Below, piece by piece: positions 63,894 through 64,000 of a stretch of DNA of 64,000 nucleotides. The DNA comes from Saprospiraceae bacterium (lineage in GTDB: Bacteria > Bacteroidota > Bacteroidia > Chitinophagales > Saprospiraceae), in contig JABARE010000006.1 of NCBI GenBank assembly GCA_019187365.1, positions 124,001 to 188,000 on the forward strand. Direction: 5' to 3'. A program made the position numbers and the translations under genes. The notes beneath the pieces were generated by a model. That model ran no database searches and was not told where the DNA came from. It saw nothing but the letters and a program-made list of their open reading frames with translations. How positions within the stretch are numbered: the stretch's first letter is position 1; each line of letters starts with the position of its first letter.

Positions 63894-63956
63894 TTAACAG
63901 TTACAGCAGTGGAGCGTGACCAACGGGATCACATCCCTGCTGTACTGTTAATTTTT
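63894..63956 (+). terminator. Large hairpin after murE
   Basis: TTAACAG(T)TACAGCAG (63894-63909) pairs with CTGCTGTACTGTTAA (63937-63951), one bulged base, followed by five Ts. The loop contains a smaller inverted repeat (GTGACC/GGATCAC). It could be a terminator or attenuator inside the cell-wall cluster. Confidence 0.65.
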
Positions 63957-63978
63957 GTGCGACCGGGGTGCGCGCTTG

Positions 63979-64000
63979 ATGATGTATGTCTGCAGCTTAT
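63979..64000 (+). CDS. Possible start of the next gene (partial)
   Basis: ATGATG at 63979 opens a frame (MMYVCSL) that runs off the window. In this cluster mraY normally follows murE, and a short hydrophobic start would fit, but seven residues cannot prove it. Confidence 0.2.

Noticed and set aside
1..64000. CRISPR arrays, insertion sequences, integrases or phage genes
   Set aside because: No regularly spaced short repeats, transposase or integrase motifs or target-site duplications were seen. The repeats found are protein-domain repeats or short palindromes.

Overview
The window looks like a chromosomal segment of a Bacteroidota bacterium, most probably a Saprospiria/Saprospiraceae-type organism (inference). 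Four things point there. Very large secreted proteins end in type IX secretion (T9SS) sorting domains. A SprB-like protein with a CHU_C-type end is followed directly by a PorP/SprF-family gene. Promoters repeatedly match the Bacteroidota -7 element TAnnTTTG. Several housekeeping genes have Bacteroidota-type architecture: fused E1 alpha/beta, viroplasmin-RNase H, and a dcw cluster with a short divergent FtsL.

Layout. 1-1564: 3' part of a glycosylasparaginase gene, then an orphan NarL/LuxR-type response regulator. 1668-37387: about 36 kb devoted almost entirely to extracellular proteins. It holds five giant paralogues (1668-5621, 18467-24787, 25753-28854, 28881-32675, 33299-37387), each with Cys-rich HYR-like modules, a dockerin-like repeat pair, a cohesin-like beta domain and a C-terminal sorting domain. 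Between them lie a protein with three cohesin-like domains, six SprB-type repeats and a CHU_C end (5961-9104), its PorP/SprF partner, two tandem FG-GAP/ASPIC lipoproteins of about 1100 residues, one small lipoprotein and one small secreted protein. Long structured 5' leaders, AT-rich promoter tracts and strong intrinsic terminators punctuate this part.

37499-54032: mostly housekeeping genes. They are ruvX, def, a secreted beta-propeller-like T9SS protein, tRNA-Ser(GGA), a TatD nuclease, RNase H, a GT2 glycosyltransferase, a fused 2-oxoacid dehydrogenase E1, a DUF1573 protein, icd, ruvB, a DUF3467 protein, a YdjM-like membrane protein, a low-GC transglutaminase-like lipoprotein, a dicarboxylate/glutamate symporter, a DedA protein and a small PKD-like membrane protein. 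54060-58182 (minus): a tightly coupled sucA-rsmE-DUF4159 operon. 58521-63844 (plus): the start of the division/cell-wall cluster (MraZ operator, mraZ, rsmH, ftsL-like, ftsI, murE), followed by a large hairpin and possibly the start of the next gene.

The most interesting region is the T9SS supercluster. Dockerin-like and cohesin-like modules co-occur in one locus, including a multi-cohesin protein predicted to be surface-attached through its SprF-type partner. This suggests, as a testable inference, a cohesin-dockerin style extracellular assembly exported by T9SS. A second unexplained signal is a near-identical 22-bp palindrome at two unrelated places (50111 and 59930), with a partial third copy near 45822.
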